Part shown: piece after piece, positions 1-10,702 of the stretch
Layout of the letters: each line of letters starts with the position of its first letter
Numbering within the stretch: the first letter of the stretch is position 1
DNA from: Aurantiochytrium sp. KH105
Lineage: Eukaryota; Sar; Bigyra; Thraustochytrida; Thraustochytriidae
Assembly (NCBI GenBank): GCA_003116975.1
Contig: BGKB01000062.1
Coordinates: 62,001-126,000, forward strand
DNA length: 64,000 bases
Reading direction: 5' to 3'
Made by a program: the position numbers and the translations under genes
Notes under the pieces: generated by a model
Databases searched by the model: none
What the model saw: only the letters and a program-made list of their open reading frames with translations
Told to the model about the DNA's origin: nothing

Positions 1-3000
1 GCATGAATTTTGGAGAAAGCAGCGAAAGCTTCGACACACCTGCTGCAGCACAACTGCTTTCTTTCCGCTTTCTTTCCGCTCGAGCGCGGAGTCTTCCTCC
101 TGCAGGGAGCTCGTTGTCACTGTCTTCCTCGACGGGTTTGGCGCGCTTTGCTGGGCGGTCTTGGCCGGTGGTGTGGCCTTGCTGCGCTAGAGGAGGCTGA
201 CGGTGAGTTGCCGACACCGACCGCTCGCTGGTGGTGCACTGGACTGTAGACGTGGCAGTCGTAGGTGCCTAGACAAAGAAAGCAAGCAAAAGCAAGAAAC
301 AACGCAAGCTCGGACGAGAACAAGCAAACAAACACCCAAACCGTCATCCGCTCGCCAGCTCGAGGCGCCGCGCAGAGCGGAGCAGACCTGCACTCACGCC
401 CGGCATCAGCGACGCGCGGCCCGGCGCAGCGTCGGTCAAAGATCGCTACTCCGCGCTGCGCTGTGCTGTTCTGCGCTGTGTTGCGTGCGTCTTGCGGGTG
501 GATCGGATCAGATCGGATTGGTCGAGCACGATCTCGTTCGTCTCAACTCGCGCACGAAGTGCAGGGACCCGAACGGGGCGCCGCGGCCCACCGACCGACC
601 AGACGGTCGGCCCGTCTGCCGGCCCTGCTGTCCGGACGCTCTCCAGCTTGCGTCCCGTGGCCGGCGGGCGAGCGAGCGAGCGAGCGAGCGGCGCACCCTC
701 TCCGCGATCAGTGGCTCGCTGCATTCGTCCGTCATCACCCATCAGCACTCCTGCACCGACGACGACGACGACGACAGCGAGACACGATAACGAGAGACGC
801 CCGAGAAGCCTCGCTCGGCGACGCCGGCAGAGACAAGGCCAGCGAGCCGCCCGCGGGCCCGCGAGACCCGCGCCCAACCCGGCCGCCCGTCCCCTTCATC
901 CGGGCCGCGCAAGCGCGTCTTGCGCTCGGTGCCGCGAGCCCGCTCGCTCCGCCCGCGCCTCCTCCCTCTGCCCGTCAAGCTCGACGCTATTGTATGCGAA
1001 GCTGGCCCTCAAGCTGCTAGCTTCTGCCAGCTTCTCTTTCGGGCACCGCGCGACTGGCGGCTGGCTCGCTGTGCAGCAGCACCCTTGATTCTACGATCGA
1101 AAACCTGCGCCGACCCAAGCCAACCAGACGAAGCGAGGCCAAAGCAACTGGCTGCTGTGCTGCTTGCTGCCAGCCAGCTGTCCTTCTTTCCTTTTGGCTG
1201 AACCTTCGATCGCTTTGCGTTGAAGCTCCTTCGTCGCGGAGGCTTGGTCGGGTTGGCCTGGCGGGTGATTCGCATCGATCGATTCGCATCGACCAAGCGG
1301 CAATTCCATTCGATTCGATTCGAGCCGAGTCGAGTCGAGTCGAGTCGAGTAGACTGCTCTTTCTTTCTATTGACCGACTGCGACTGCGACAGCGCCCACA
1401 GGCGACAGCGCAAGCACAGCGACAGAGCTAGCGACAGCGACCAGCGGCGCAGAGAAGTGGCGTGGCCCGGACGGGTTTGCACTGCGGTGCACCGTCGCAC
1501 ACCGTCACTCGATTGTGCGAAGGTGCGGGGACCCACAGCGCGGAATTCTAGCTCGCGGGCCTCTCGCACTCAGTCTCACCCTCCCCTCCCCGGTCCCCCA
1601 GTGGCCACGCGGCGGCCTAGCTTCGAGTACCCGTGGGACGCAACTGAGTGCCGCTACGCCGCACTAGGTCACACCTACTGCGCCGGGTGCCCCCAGCCCC
1701 CGGCCAGGAATTCCTGCTGCCCCGCGGCCTCCATTGGCCGGACCTCGCGCCCAGCCGGCACGAGAATAGCCTAGCCTCGTCAAGCCACGCCAAGCCAACC
1801 CAAGTCACGCCAAACCAAACCAAACCAAGCCAAGCCAAGCCAAGCCAAGCCAACTCACGCCGGCCAGCGCCCAAGTCCTGACTGCAGCGGACGCGCGCGA
1901 CGCTGGGATCTCGGGCGATCGCTCGTAGGTTCTGGCTAGCTGGACGTAGTAGCTGGGTCTAGCTGGCTCGCGCCTTCTTTCTTTCTTTCCGAGGCAGGCG
2001 AGGGGATCACAGACGCTCGACACTCTTTCCTGCCCGGCGCACGCGGACGTCGCGTGCAGGTTGCTCCCCGAAGCAGGCGACAGGCAAACAGCAGTCTCGT
2101 CTCGACTGGCAACTCCCGCGCAAGAGAGAGAGAAAGAGGGGAGAGTGAGAGGAAGAGGGCGGGCGAGAGCGAGAGCAGCCCCAAAGCGCCATCGCGGAGT
2201 TTTGCCTGGCGAGAGTCAACCGTAGTTGGTGCCAGCGTCGAGACCAGACCGCGCTAGAGCAGGCACGTCGGCCTGCAGCGCGCGGGCAGCCAGCCGCCCA
2301 GGTGGACCTACTGCGTACGCAAGCAAGGCTTACTTACTTCTTTCGAGGAGCGCACGTGGCTGCCAACTTCATCTTCGCAATCGTTTGACTTGCTTCCTTG
2401 CTCGCTTACTCTCAAGCACGCAAGCGCAAGCGCAAGCGCAAGCGCGATTGCTCGCTCGTCTATACCTTCGCAGCCTGCGCGACCTTACGCTCGCTTACCC
2501 GCACGCACGCACGCACGCTAGGGCCGCGAAGGCTCGCGCGCAGGAAGCGCTCGCGGAAGCAAAGAGGGCGTTGCAGCCTGGGCAGCACGCGACGCAGCCC
2601 ATTGCGCAGCCTGCAGCCGGCTGCTCCAGTGCTGAGAACTCTCTGCACGCACGGGACCACGTGCGGCCGTTGCTCGGGCGTACAGGACGCACCGCCCGCC
2701 TTCTGCGCGCAGGCACCAAGACCAGCTAGACCGGCAGCAGCGTAAAGACGCAGGCAGGCAAAGCCCCGACGAGAGTTTTGGACGAGTTTTGCGGGACTTG
2801 AGGCCCTGCATCTCCCACGCCGCACACGCTCCCAGAAACCGCGCAGAGTCCCCTTCCGGCTCGCGCGCAAGCGTCGCGGCGAGAGCTCCGACTTTCCGCC
2901 CCGCGCCGCCAAGGAGCAAGGCTGACCGCACGCAAGCAAAGCAAGTCGCAAACCGAGGTCGTTCATCATCCACATCCCAGCCTGCTTTCCTTCCTGCCTC

Positions 3001-3341
3001 CTAGCAAGCGAGGCCAGCGAAGCAAGCGAGGCAAGCGAGGCAAGACAGCTCCACCCCACGAGCTCGCCTAGAGCGCCGAGGCCGCAGCCGTAGTTCGCGC
3101 TCTGCTCTGCTCTGCTCTGCTGCGCTTGCTCCGCTCCGTGTCTTCGTCTGGTTGCCCTTTTTTGCCATCGTTCGTGCGTGCGAGCCGCCGCGACGACGTG
3201 CACGTGCGGCTCGGGTTTCCCGCCCGGCGCGCGCTCTGCGCAGGTCGGCGTCGCGCGCGGGCAGGCAGGCAGCCAGGCGGCGCCCGCTCTGCGACGCGAG
3301 GCGGCGCGCGGCCGCCCCGCCTCGCCGCGCGCGCCGCCCGC
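1..3341. other. GC-rich stretch without a recognisable gene
   Basis: None of the open frames here has recognisable domains or a plausible amino-acid composition; they are Arg/Ala/Ser-rich and come from GC bias. The stretch holds several short degenerate simple repeats: TCGAG units near 1330-1350, CCAAG units near 1794-1856, GCAAGC units near 2415-2445, and CTCTG units near 3100-3120. It probably contains the 5' untranslated region and promoter of the Gln-rich gene that starts at 3342, and perhaps the end of a gene lying to the left. I see no tRNA or rRNA. Confidence 0.5.
1794..1856. repeat. CCAAG-type pentanucleotide repeat
   Basis: Degenerate then regular tandem units of AAGCC/ACCAA run through this stretch, becoming perfect CAAGC pentamers near 1830-1855. 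It resembles the AAGC tetramer arrays elsewhere in the window, as if one repeat type expands readily in this genome. Confidence 0.7.
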
Positions 3342-5204
3342 ATGGCGCACAAGCGCAGCAGATCTGCGAGCGACCCGCGCGAGGAGCGGCAGCAGAAACC
3401 GAGCATCGCGGAGCTCTGGGCGAGCGCGCGCGGCGACCGCGACGAGCACGACCTGCAGCAGCGGCAGCGCCGCCCCGCCGCGCTCGAGGCCGGCGCGGAC
3501 CGCGGCTGGCAGCAGCAGCGCCGGCGGCAGCAGCAGCAGCAGCAGGCGCCGGAGCGGTCGGGGACGGGCATCGGTATCCAAGGAGGCGCCGGCAGCGGCA
3601 GCTGGCCGTGGCAGAACCCCGGGACGGACAGCTGGCTCGCGCGTGCGGCCGCGGCAGCGGCAGCGGCGTCTGACCTGAGGCCCCCCTTTCTCGCGGGCGC
3701 GCAGGCGCCGCACCCCGCGCACGTGCCAACGTACGGCACGGCATCGGCGTTCGGACCCGCTCCATTGGCTTCTTCTTCTTCTTCTTCTTCTTCTTCTTCG
3801 TCGTCCTCGTCGTCCTCGTCGTTGGCGTCGGCAGCGGCCGCGACGGCATCTTCGCCGTTCTCGTCGTCTTCTCCTCCGGGGCCCTTTGCGACGGCCGCCC
3901 CTTTGTCGCCCGCGTCCCCGCCCTGGCCTCATCCAGGGACAGCGCCAGCGACCATGACGGGACTTCAGCCGAGCTCTAGTCAACCCCACCTCGGATCCCC
4001 CTTTTTCAACAGCGCCCACGCGCAGGCACACGCACAGCAACAGCAACAGCAACAGCAGCTTCTTCTGCAGCATCACCAACAGCAGCAGCAAGAACAACAG
4101 CAACGACAGCTTGATCAGCAAACACAGGCGGCTCAACAGCATCACCAGCAACAGCAACAGCACCAGCAGCTCCTACTTCAACAGCAACGACACGAGCAAC
4201 AGCAACAACAGCAACAGCAACAGCATCATCACCACCAGCACCAGCAGCACCAGCACCAGCACCAGCAGCAACATCAATACCCAGGGTCCCGTGTAAACAA
4301 CAGCGCCGCCGTAACAGCCGCAACAATGAATGCCTTGATGCCAAATCGAGCCACAACCGGAAGTGTCAGCGAAAACGATCTTATTCGTCGAGGGTTCTTG
4401 CCCGGCCCAAATCAGTTTCAGGACAACGACACGTCAAATAGCGCTGTGGTCGCAGCCGCAGCGGCAGCGTCTGCAGCAGCCGCCGCAGCTGCAGCAGCCT
4501 CGGCTCAGTATCGTCACCAATCTCACGCGTTTCAAATTCAACATCAGAATCCTCTGCAAGACGCGAATCAGTCTGCGCAGCCCAGCGACACGAGTGAGGA
4601 CGATTTGCTCTCTGCTCTCGACCGCGCATGGTTCGAGAATGCCGAGCCAGAAATCAGCGCCATGGCTGAGGCCCTCGGCCAGGAGGACGCCAACGGACTC
4701 TTGCCTCTCAAGGACGCTGCATGGTTTCTCGAGAGCCTAGAGACATACCACATGGGCCGGGTGACCGCTGCGGAGCGCGCCGCCATTGTCGATTCGAACC
4801 TGCGCACCAAAGTCAAACACCGTGCCGCCATTCTCTTTCACGAGGACGTAGACTTTATCATACACTACCCCAAGCGTTTCATGCTCGATGCTAACGACCC
4901 TTTTTGCGAGCGCGACCCGCAGCGCTGGATTATTCACGAACTCTCCAAGATTCTCGTCAACAACTATCAGGTCTCCATTCGCGCAAAGGCAAACCGTTCC
5001 TGCATCTGGTCCGCGCTCATGAGCCGCGCGCTCTTCCATCTCGAGCGCTCTGGTTTCAATCAGGTCCGCATCTCCAACAATACGCAAGCAAACAACGAGG
5101 CCACACTCTTCGTCGGCGACTACCACATTTCTCGCTCCAATCTCACCAAGCTTCTCAAGCGTCATGCCGGCGCCCAAGATGGTCCCGATGGGGCTGATTC
5201 TTAG
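3342..5204 (+). CDS. Gln/Ser-rich protein with a conserved-looking C-terminal domain, unknown function
   Basis: A 620-residue protein is read from the ATG at 3342; the frame is open further upstream but that part is low-complexity Arg/Ala, and this ATG starts a more normal sequence (MAHKRSRSASD). Residues about 40-140 are Gln/Ala-rich, followed by a run of about 20 serines near 3768-3825. From 4030 to 4290 there are long poly-Gln and Gln/His tracts. Poly-Ala lies near 4450-4500. The last ~200 residues (from about 4600) are of normal complexity, beginning EDDLLSALDRAWFENAEPEI, and look like a folded domain with alternating charged and hydrophobic helices. I do not recognise the family. Such Gln-rich architecture is common in transcription or RNA-binding regulators, but nothing here proves that. 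A polyadenylation-like AATAAA lies at 5247-5252, shortly after the stop. Confidence 0.8.
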   Translation: MAHKRSRSASDPREERQQKPSIAELWASARGDRDEHDLQQRQRRPAALEAGADRGWQQQRRRQQQQQQAPERSGTGIGIQGGAGSGSWPWQNPGTDSWLARAAAAAAAASDLRPPFLAGAQAPHPAHVPTYGTASAFGPAPLASSSSSSSSSSSSSSSSSLASAAAATASSPFSSSSPPGPFATAAPLSPASPPWPHPGTAPATMTGLQPSSSQPHLGSPFFNSAHAQAHAQQQQQQQQLLLQHHQQQQQEQQQRQLDQQTQAAQQHHQQQQQHQQLLLQQQRHEQQQQQQQQQHHHHQHQQHQHQHQQQHQYPGSRVNNSAAVTAATMNALMPNRATTGSVSENDLIRRGFLPGPNQFQDNDTSNSAVVAAAAAASAAAAAAAAASAQYRHQSHAFQIQHQNPLQDANQSAQPSDTSEDDLLSALDRAWFENAEPEISAMAEALGQEDANGLLPLKDAAWFLESLETYHMGRVTAAERAAIVDSNLRTKVKHRAAILFHEDVDFIIHYPKRFMLDANDPFCERDPQRWIIHELSKILVNNYQVSIRAKANRSCIWSALMSRALFHLERSGFNQVRISNNTQANNEATLFVGDYHISRSNLTKLLKRHAGAQDGPDGADS

Positions 5205-5253
5205 CTTTGCTTTTAGCCTGTCTGCCCTTGCCCTGGTCGAAAACGAAATAAAT

Positions 5254-5330
5254 TGATTGATTGAACGAATGAATGAATGGATGGATAAATGGATGAATGA
5301 ATGCATGAATGCATGAATGAATGACCAACC
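5254..5330. repeat. TGAA/TGGA tetranucleotide repeat
   Basis: Degenerate tandem tetramers (TGAT, TGAA, TGGA, TGCA) directly follow the putative polyadenylation signal of the Gln-rich gene. Confidence 0.7.
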
Positions 5331-5512
5331 GATTCAATGAATTTATCAAGATCCGTCAATCATGAATCAAGTCACGATCACGCACGGCCAGCGGATGATT
5401 CAAGTCTCAAGATCCACTCCCTCCATGCTCCCGCGATCTCCATCGCCATCCGCCTGCACATCCCTTCCTCAACGAAGTTAAAGCTCTGATCCCCTTTTGC
5501 CGTGCAGGCAGA

Positions 5513-5817
<305 letters not shown>

Positions 5818-5821
5818 CTCA

Positions 5822-5898
5822 CGGCGGCGGCGGCGGTGGCGGCGGTGGCGCTTCTCTTCTCTCCTCTCCTCTCCTCTCCTCTCCTCCCCTCTCCTCTC
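5822..5898. repeat. GGC trinucleotide and CTCCT pentanucleotide repeats
   Basis: A GGCGGC/GGCGGT tract (5822-5850) is followed at once by CTCCT/CTCTC pyrimidine repeats (5851-5898). Both abut the AAGC array, so this is a compound microsatellite. Confidence 0.8.
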
Positions 5899-6050
5899 TC
5901 CATCACCTTCAAGCTCGCCTCCCTTCCACTCGAAATAAACCGAAAAAAAAAGGGCGTGGAAGAGGTCTCAAAAGGGTAAAAAGGTAAAGAGAGAGGGGGG
6001 AGGACGTCGCGCGGCAGTTTGTGTGAGGCCGCGGCCATCCAGGCTACGCT

Positions 6051-6228
6051 GCCTAGCAAGCTAGGCGGGCGCAGCAAGGGTGAAAAATACTATGAAATAC
6101 TTTCCCTCCATTGGAGGGAAATAGCTATTTCATTAGCTATAGAACAGATACTACAAAAAAATCGAAGCCAATAAGGCCTTGAAAGTGTACTCTGCCGCAG
6201 GAGGCCGCATGGACAAAACTATGCGGCC
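6051..6228. repeat. Cluster of four short perfect inverted repeats
   Basis: Four hairpin-capable sequences lie within 180 bp: GCCTAG/CTAGGC arms at 6051-6066 (4-base loop); 10-bp arms with a one-base centre at 6101-6121 (TTTCCCTCCA and its complement); ATAGCTA/TAGCTAT at 6121-6140; and GGCCGCAT/ATGCGGCC at 6203-6228 (10-base loop). The second and third are directly adjacent in an AT-rich patch unlike the GC-rich surroundings. They could be part of a small non-autonomous element, a structured RNA, or 3'-end signals of the two converging genes. No target-site duplication is evident. Confidence 0.6.
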
Positions 6229-6616
6229 GTGCGCCTGCCGTGGGCCAGGTGGGGAACGCGGGGAACTTACTTCCGGCTCACAGACAAATCAGCACGGCAG
6301 GGACCAGCAAAAAGAGAGGGACAAATAAGGACAGTAAGTGGGAGGGCGGGACACGAACTGGGAGAGAGAAGTGCGCATGAGTGTGGACTGATAAGCTTCG
6401 CCGACTTGCAAGGTACATTTGCTTTTTCTAGGTGGTCGAATCGCCTCTTGCTGCTTCTGCAAACCTTTTTTTCACCTCTACTTTTTCTATTTCGCCGCTT
6501 TCATACAAAGAAATGGTACAAGCCTCCGAGTCCGAGATCGTCGCGTAAATCCATTGTCAAACAACAATCAAATATTTTTCTCACATGACAAACTTCATAG
6601 CACAATGCTTTGCGGA

Positions 6617-8965
6617 TCAGTCCCGGAGTGCAACGCGACACTCGTCAACAAGGGCCTGCGAAGCCACTGTGTCAGCATGATCAGGTCCAAACACACCTTC
6701 AAAAATGTCAGCCGCATGCTCAAAGGCGTCGAGAGCAGCAGCCCAATCCTCCTTGGCCCGATGCACCCAACCTATATTGTGCCATACTGCGGCGACTTTG
6801 GGGTGTCGTGGGCCCACGCACGCAACGCACACACTGCGCGCCTCCTCCAGCAGATCCAATGCTTCCGCAAAACGATCCTGGTCCGCGTACACCAGCGCAA
6901 TCTTGGTCAGCGTCGTGGAAACCTTGAGGCTCGATTGGCCGTCGAGGTCCTTGTAAAGACGCAAAGCGTCCAAGTACAATAGAACTGCCGCGTCAAGACG
7001 ACCTTGCAGACTATAGACCTCGGCAATGCTGCACATAAGATCCGCGCTCGATGAATGGTGTGCCCCGCGCACCTCCTTGCATACCTCCAACGCCGCCTGG
7101 TACGTCCGAAGTGCGGCGTCGAATCTGCCAAGCTCTCGATTCGCCAGCGCAATGTGGCTTAGCGCATCGACGACCTTGACGTGGTGAAGGCCATGCGTCT
7201 TTTCCAGCACCTTGAGAGCCTCGTCAAAGAGGCGCAGCGCGTCCTCGTAAAGACCTTGTGAGTCGTACACCAGCGCCACATTTGTAAGAGTGTCTGCAAC
7301 GTCTACATGTTGTGCGCCAAGAACGCCGCGCTGAATTTCCAAAGCCTCTTCAAACAGCGCGAGCGCAGCGTCGTATTCGCCAATGGAAGAGTGAAGAAGC
7401 GCAAGGTTGTTGAGTGCACTGGCTACGTCCGGGTGCATTCGTCCCTTGGTCTCCTTTTGTGCCTCAACTGACGATGCAAATGCCACAATCCCGTCGTCGA
7501 ATCGACACTGCAGCGTGTACAGCGACCCTAGGCGATCAAGAGTGCGCACCAGCTCTGGATCGAGCGGGCTGCTCGTCTCTCTGATAATGTTCAGGGCTTC
7601 CTCGTACATGGCCACCGCTTCGTCGAGGCCGCCCGGGTCGCCCAAAAGGACCTCGGCCGTCTGCACCAGCAAGATGCCCAAGCGTTTCTTCTTGCGCGCA
7701 CTTCCCGACCCAAGCGCGCTCAAACGCGTGCTCAAGCGTAGCCCCAGGCCACCCGTCGTCGGCAGCGAGTCGTTGTGCGCAGCATCTCGGGCATGCGCGA
7801 CTGCGTCTCGAGCAACACTTGTGAGCCACTTACGATGTTGACTTTGGGCCGCACTATTTATTTTAGCAAACCCCTTGGGTCCCAATGTCTCTGTAATGGC
7901 CTCCTGCAGCATTGTATCGTCGAGCGTGGTCCTCGCTCTTGCGCTGCGGGCATCCATCTTGGTCCCGAGGACCTTGGAGACCTTGCCCGCCTTGCTGGCG
8001 AGCACATCAATCATTTCGCTCTTTTGGCCTGGCGCAAAGGCCGCTTCCACGATACGGTCAGCGTCCCCGTCGCGACCTTCCTTGGCACCAAAGAGCTCCC
8101 ATCGGCACCAGAGACGTTGCAAAACCAGAGGAGCGTCCCAGCGATCAAGGACTACAATTAAGCGCTCGAACTTGCTCATCATATCGTGCACGCCCTCACG
8201 GATGAATGCTTCGCGAGCGATGTGGGCGTCCGCGTCTTCACGCTCCCAGAGCGGCATGTTGCCCGAGATGAGGTCCACCCAGACAAAAGTTTCCGCAAAA
8301 TCTTCGTGGGCAAAGTGTTCCTCCAAAGCGCCAACGAGATCGGCAAACTTGCACGCTCGCGCGTGGCACACAAAGGCGCCCCGAAAGGCTGCGCCGCGAT
8401 CTTGGCGGCGACCGCCAAAGGCGCGAATCGAAGATGCAAGGAAAGGCGAGGCCTCCTTGGCCATGGTCGTCGGCAAGACGAGCAAGTCTGCGACGTCCTG
8501 CGTCGTCCATGCCTGGCGAGGCACCTTTTTGGCGTCTTTACCCTCGCGAAAGTGCACCTCGATTTCACTCCTCACGACTTGGCCCGTGCATTCGCCGTTC
8601 TTCTCGCGTTGGAGCAGCTTGAGCCTCGTTCCCTCCTTGACGCCGTTGCCGAGGTCCCGCGCCGCCACGTACATCTCGGCGCCGGCCACGAGGCTCCCGT
8701 CCGCTACGCCTGCGCGCAGCTTTTGCAGGAACCGCACGCTCACGCCCCGCGCCGTGGCGGGCGCCAGCGCCGCGTCCGCGCCTGCGCCCGCGAGGTCGAG
8801 GCTGTCGTCCTCGGCGTCGTCGTCCACGTCCTCGTCATCCCCATCCTCAACATCCTCCGCATCCTCGCTGCCGCGCTCTGCCAGCGCCTCTGCCAGCGCG
8901 CCGGCCAGGCCGTCCTTGCCCACCGCGCCCAGCGCCAGCCGCACGCTCCTGCGCACGGACCGCAT
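6617..8965 (-). CDS. TIR-like domain plus tetratricopeptide (kinesin-light-chain-like) repeat protein
   Basis: The first in-frame ATG is at 8965 (MRSVRRSVRL), giving 782 residues; the frame stays open to about 9034. Just upstream a pyrimidine-rich tract ends in GCGCAG (minus strand, about 9023), so a spliced upstream exon is possible. Residues about 30-60 are very acidic. Residues about 190-300 resemble the TIR-like domain of large protist and algal families: GAFVCHARACKFADLVGALE, then FVWVDLISGN, then IVVLDRWDAPLVLQRLWCRW. Residues about 427-770 form roughly eight 42-residue TPRs of kinesin-light-chain type (ALNNLALLHSSIGEYDAALA; WHNIGWVHRAKEDWAAALDA). The TPRs suggest protein-protein interaction. 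TIR-like/TPR proteins are often assigned sensing or signalling roles; the activity here is inference. Confidence 0.85.
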   Translation of the reverse strand: MRSVRRSVRLALGAVGKDGLAGALAEALAERGSEDAEDVEDGDDEDVDDDAEDDSLDLAGAGADAALAPATARGVSVRFLQKLRAGVADGSLVAGAEMYVAARDLGNGVKEGTRLKLLQREKNGECTGQVVRSEIEVHFREGKDAKKVPRQAWTTQDVADLLVLPTTMAKEASPFLASSIRAFGGRRQDRGAAFRGAFVCHARACKFADLVGALEEHFAHEDFAETFVWVDLISGNMPLWEREDADAHIAREAFIREGVHDMMSKFERLIVVLDRWDAPLVLQRLWCRWELFGAKEGRDGDADRIVEAAFAPGQKSEMIDVLASKAGKVSKVLGTKMDARSARARTTLDDTMLQEAITETLGPKGFAKINSAAQSQHRKWLTSVARDAVAHARDAAHNDSLPTTGGLGLRLSTRLSALGSGSARKKKRLGILLVQTAEVLLGDPGGLDEAVAMYEEALNIIRETSSPLDPELVRTLDRLGSLYTLQCRFDDGIVAFASSVEAQKETKGRMHPDVASALNNLALLHSSIGEYDAALALFEEALEIQRGVLGAQHVDVADTLTNVALVYDSQGLYEDALRLFDEALKVLEKTHGLHHVKVVDALSHIALANRELGRFDAALRTYQAALEVCKEVRGAHHSSSADLMCSIAEVYSLQGRLDAAVLLYLDALRLYKDLDGQSSLKVSTTLTKIALVYADQDRFAEALDLLEEARSVCVACVGPRHPKVAAVWHNIGWVHRAKEDWAAALDAFEHAADIFEGVFGPDHADTVASQALVDECRVALRD

Positions 8966-9745
8966 CGATTGCTTCGCGCGACCGCGACGCCGCGCCTCGC
9001 CCTCGCCCACGGCCTTCCGGGTCTGCGCCGCCACCGCCAGCGACCAGAAAGAAAGGGAGGAAAGAAGACACGCCTCCCTGCACCTGCAGCACGTGCAGCG
9101 CGAACAGCGCGTGCAGCGCGTGCAGGAGCCCAGGCTCGGGCTCGGTCCTGGGCGGGCGCGACGGCGACGGCGACGGCGACGGCGACTGCGACTGCGACTT
9201 GCGAGCGAGCGAGGGAGGGCGGGATGGGAGGCCCGCGGAGGGCCGGAGCGGGCCGGGCGGAGGAGGGAGGGTGACAGTGAATCAAGGAGGTCTTTTTACG
9301 GCTGTTGCTCGCTGGCGTGTCAGGCTGGGCCCGCTCACGAGGCGCGGGGTGGCGGGATGGTCGCTGCGAATACTGCGCTCTGCGGCTGTTGCTGCAGTTG
9401 CGGCAGCCTGCAAGCGAGGAAGTTGTGATGGAGCGAGCGAGCGAGCGAGCGAACGAGCGGACGAACGCTCACCAGGTCTACGCCTAACTTGACCCGGTCA
9501 CAGAAGTGAGCGACCATACCTGTGAACCCACAATCATGACAATGGCGATAAAGTCGTGAGAAGTACGACTTGCGGAGGCTTGGGTGGCCGTTGTGCAATA
9601 GATAATCTCACTTTAAAATTCGACCAAACAAACAAGAAATGAGCAGCAGCAGCAGCAGCGAGGAAAGGCAAGCGAAAAGGAATGTGAGACAAGTCTTTTT
9701 TCTTTTTTTCTTAGAAGTTGTTTACCAAGGCACCACAGAAAAGCA
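8966..9745. other. Intergenic region upstream of the TIR-like/TPR gene
   Basis: This contains the probable 5' region of the minus-strand TIR-like/TPR gene, including a pyrimidine-rich candidate 3' splice site near 9023-9070, a GGCGAC hexanucleotide repeat (9160-9200) and short GAGC and CAG repeats. The end near 9600-9745 is the 3' flank of the enoyl-CoA reductase gene. No separate gene is supported. Confidence 0.5.
9160..9200. repeat. GGCGAC/TGCGAC hexanucleotide repeat
   Basis: Tandem hexamers GGCGAC grade into TGCGAC over about 40 bp. Confidence 0.85.
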
Positions 9746-10702
9746 TCAAAGCTTGGATTCTAAAAGCTTGGTTTGCGCTGCAGCCTCAAACACGGCTCGA
9801 GTATCTTCCTCTGGAGGCAATTCGCCATACTTTGGGTAGTTATCCACATCGCAGAGCACGTAGCTCGCATTTGACATGAGCGTCGCGCCGCCGTCAATGC
9901 GTGCTGTCACGCCCGTCACGTAAGAGGCCGCAGGACTCAGCAAAAAGCACACGAGACCCGAGACCTCTTGCGTGCTACCGATCCGCTTGCAAGGGATAAA
10001 AGGCGCAGCGGCAGCAATAGGGTCGTCACCGAGAAAGTTGCCCTTGGTGCGGTAGTGCAGCTTGCTGCTTTCGCTGTAGATATTGCCTGGCGCGACAGAA
10101 TTGACGCGCACACCGTACGCCGCCCATTCGAGCGCGAGTGTCTCTGTCAGGTTCGCGACCGCAGCCCGCGCTGCTCCCGTGTGCGCCATCATCGGAAATC
10201 CATTGTGATACGTGGCAATAATGTTCACGATGTTGCCGCCATGGTCGAACATGTACTGATCAAAGGCCTCCCGGCATACCGCAAAGGTCCCGTTCAGGTT
10301 GAGGTCCACCACTGTTCGGAATCCGTTGTTTGTGATCGCGGAAGCTGGCGCCGGGTACTGCCCGCCAGCGCAGTTGACGACAAAATTCAGTCTTCCAAAC
10401 CGCTCGAGCACATTCGTAATCATGGCCGCCACCTCTTTGTCATCGCGAATGTTGCACACAAAGTACTCCACTTTGCGCTCCGGGAAAGCCTTGCGCAGGG
10501 TGGCTGCCGCCTCCGCGAGCCGTTCTTCGTTGCGCGACGTAATGAGCACGTCTGCACCCAGGGTGAGCAGCTCAAAGGCGATCGCAAAGCCGATGCCCGT
10601 GCCGCCGCCCGTCACCAGCCCGGCCTGGCCCTTGAAGAGGTCTTCCCTGAACACCGACGCCCACTGCGCCCGCGCTGCGCCTTCCACCGCCTGCTGCGCC
10701 AT
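9746..10702 (-). CDS. PECR: Peroxisomal trans-2-enoyl-CoA reductase (short-chain dehydrogenase/reductase)
   Basis: A 318-residue SDR from the ATG at 10702. The NAD(P)-binding TGGGTGIG motif is at 31-38 and NCAGG at 110-114. The region GFPMMAHTGAARAAVANLTE (168-187) and the segments IRVNSVAPG-like and CFLLSPAASYVTG-like follow animal PECR closely. As in the PECR/DECR branch, the classical YxxxK is replaced by an H-x4-(R/K) arrangement (H174, R179). The protein ends in SKL, the type 1 peroxisomal targeting signal. The family reduces trans-2-enoyl-CoA to acyl-CoA with NADPH, in fatty-acid chain elongation or phytol-type metabolism inside peroxisomes. Length matches the family (human about 303). 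A related SDR such as 2,4-dienoyl-CoA reductase is the main alternative. Confidence 0.93.
   Translation of the reverse strand: MAQQAVEGAARAQWASVFREDLFKGQAGLVTGGGTGIGFAIAFELLTLGADVLITSRNEERLAEAAATLRKAFPERKVEYFVCNIRDDKEVAAMITNVLERFGRLNFVVNCAGGQYPAPASAITNNGFRTVVDLNLNGTFAVCREAFDQYMFDHGGNIVNIIATYHNGFPMMAHTGAARAAVANLTETLALEWAAYGVRVNSVAPGNIYSESSKLHYRTKGNFLGDDPIAAAAPFIPCKRIGSTQEVSGLVCFLLSPAASYVTGVTARIDGGATLMSNASYVLCDVDNYPKYGELPPEEDTRAVFEAAAQTKLLESKL

Noticed and set aside
203-1088. Several overlapping Arg/Ser-rich frames in the first kilobase
   Set aside because: All come from GC bias, occur in all frames at once and show no domain or plausible start.
2460-4163. 567-codon minus-strand frame
   Set aside because: Antisense of the poly-Ser/poly-Gln gene, giving Leu, Arg and Ala runs from repeats.
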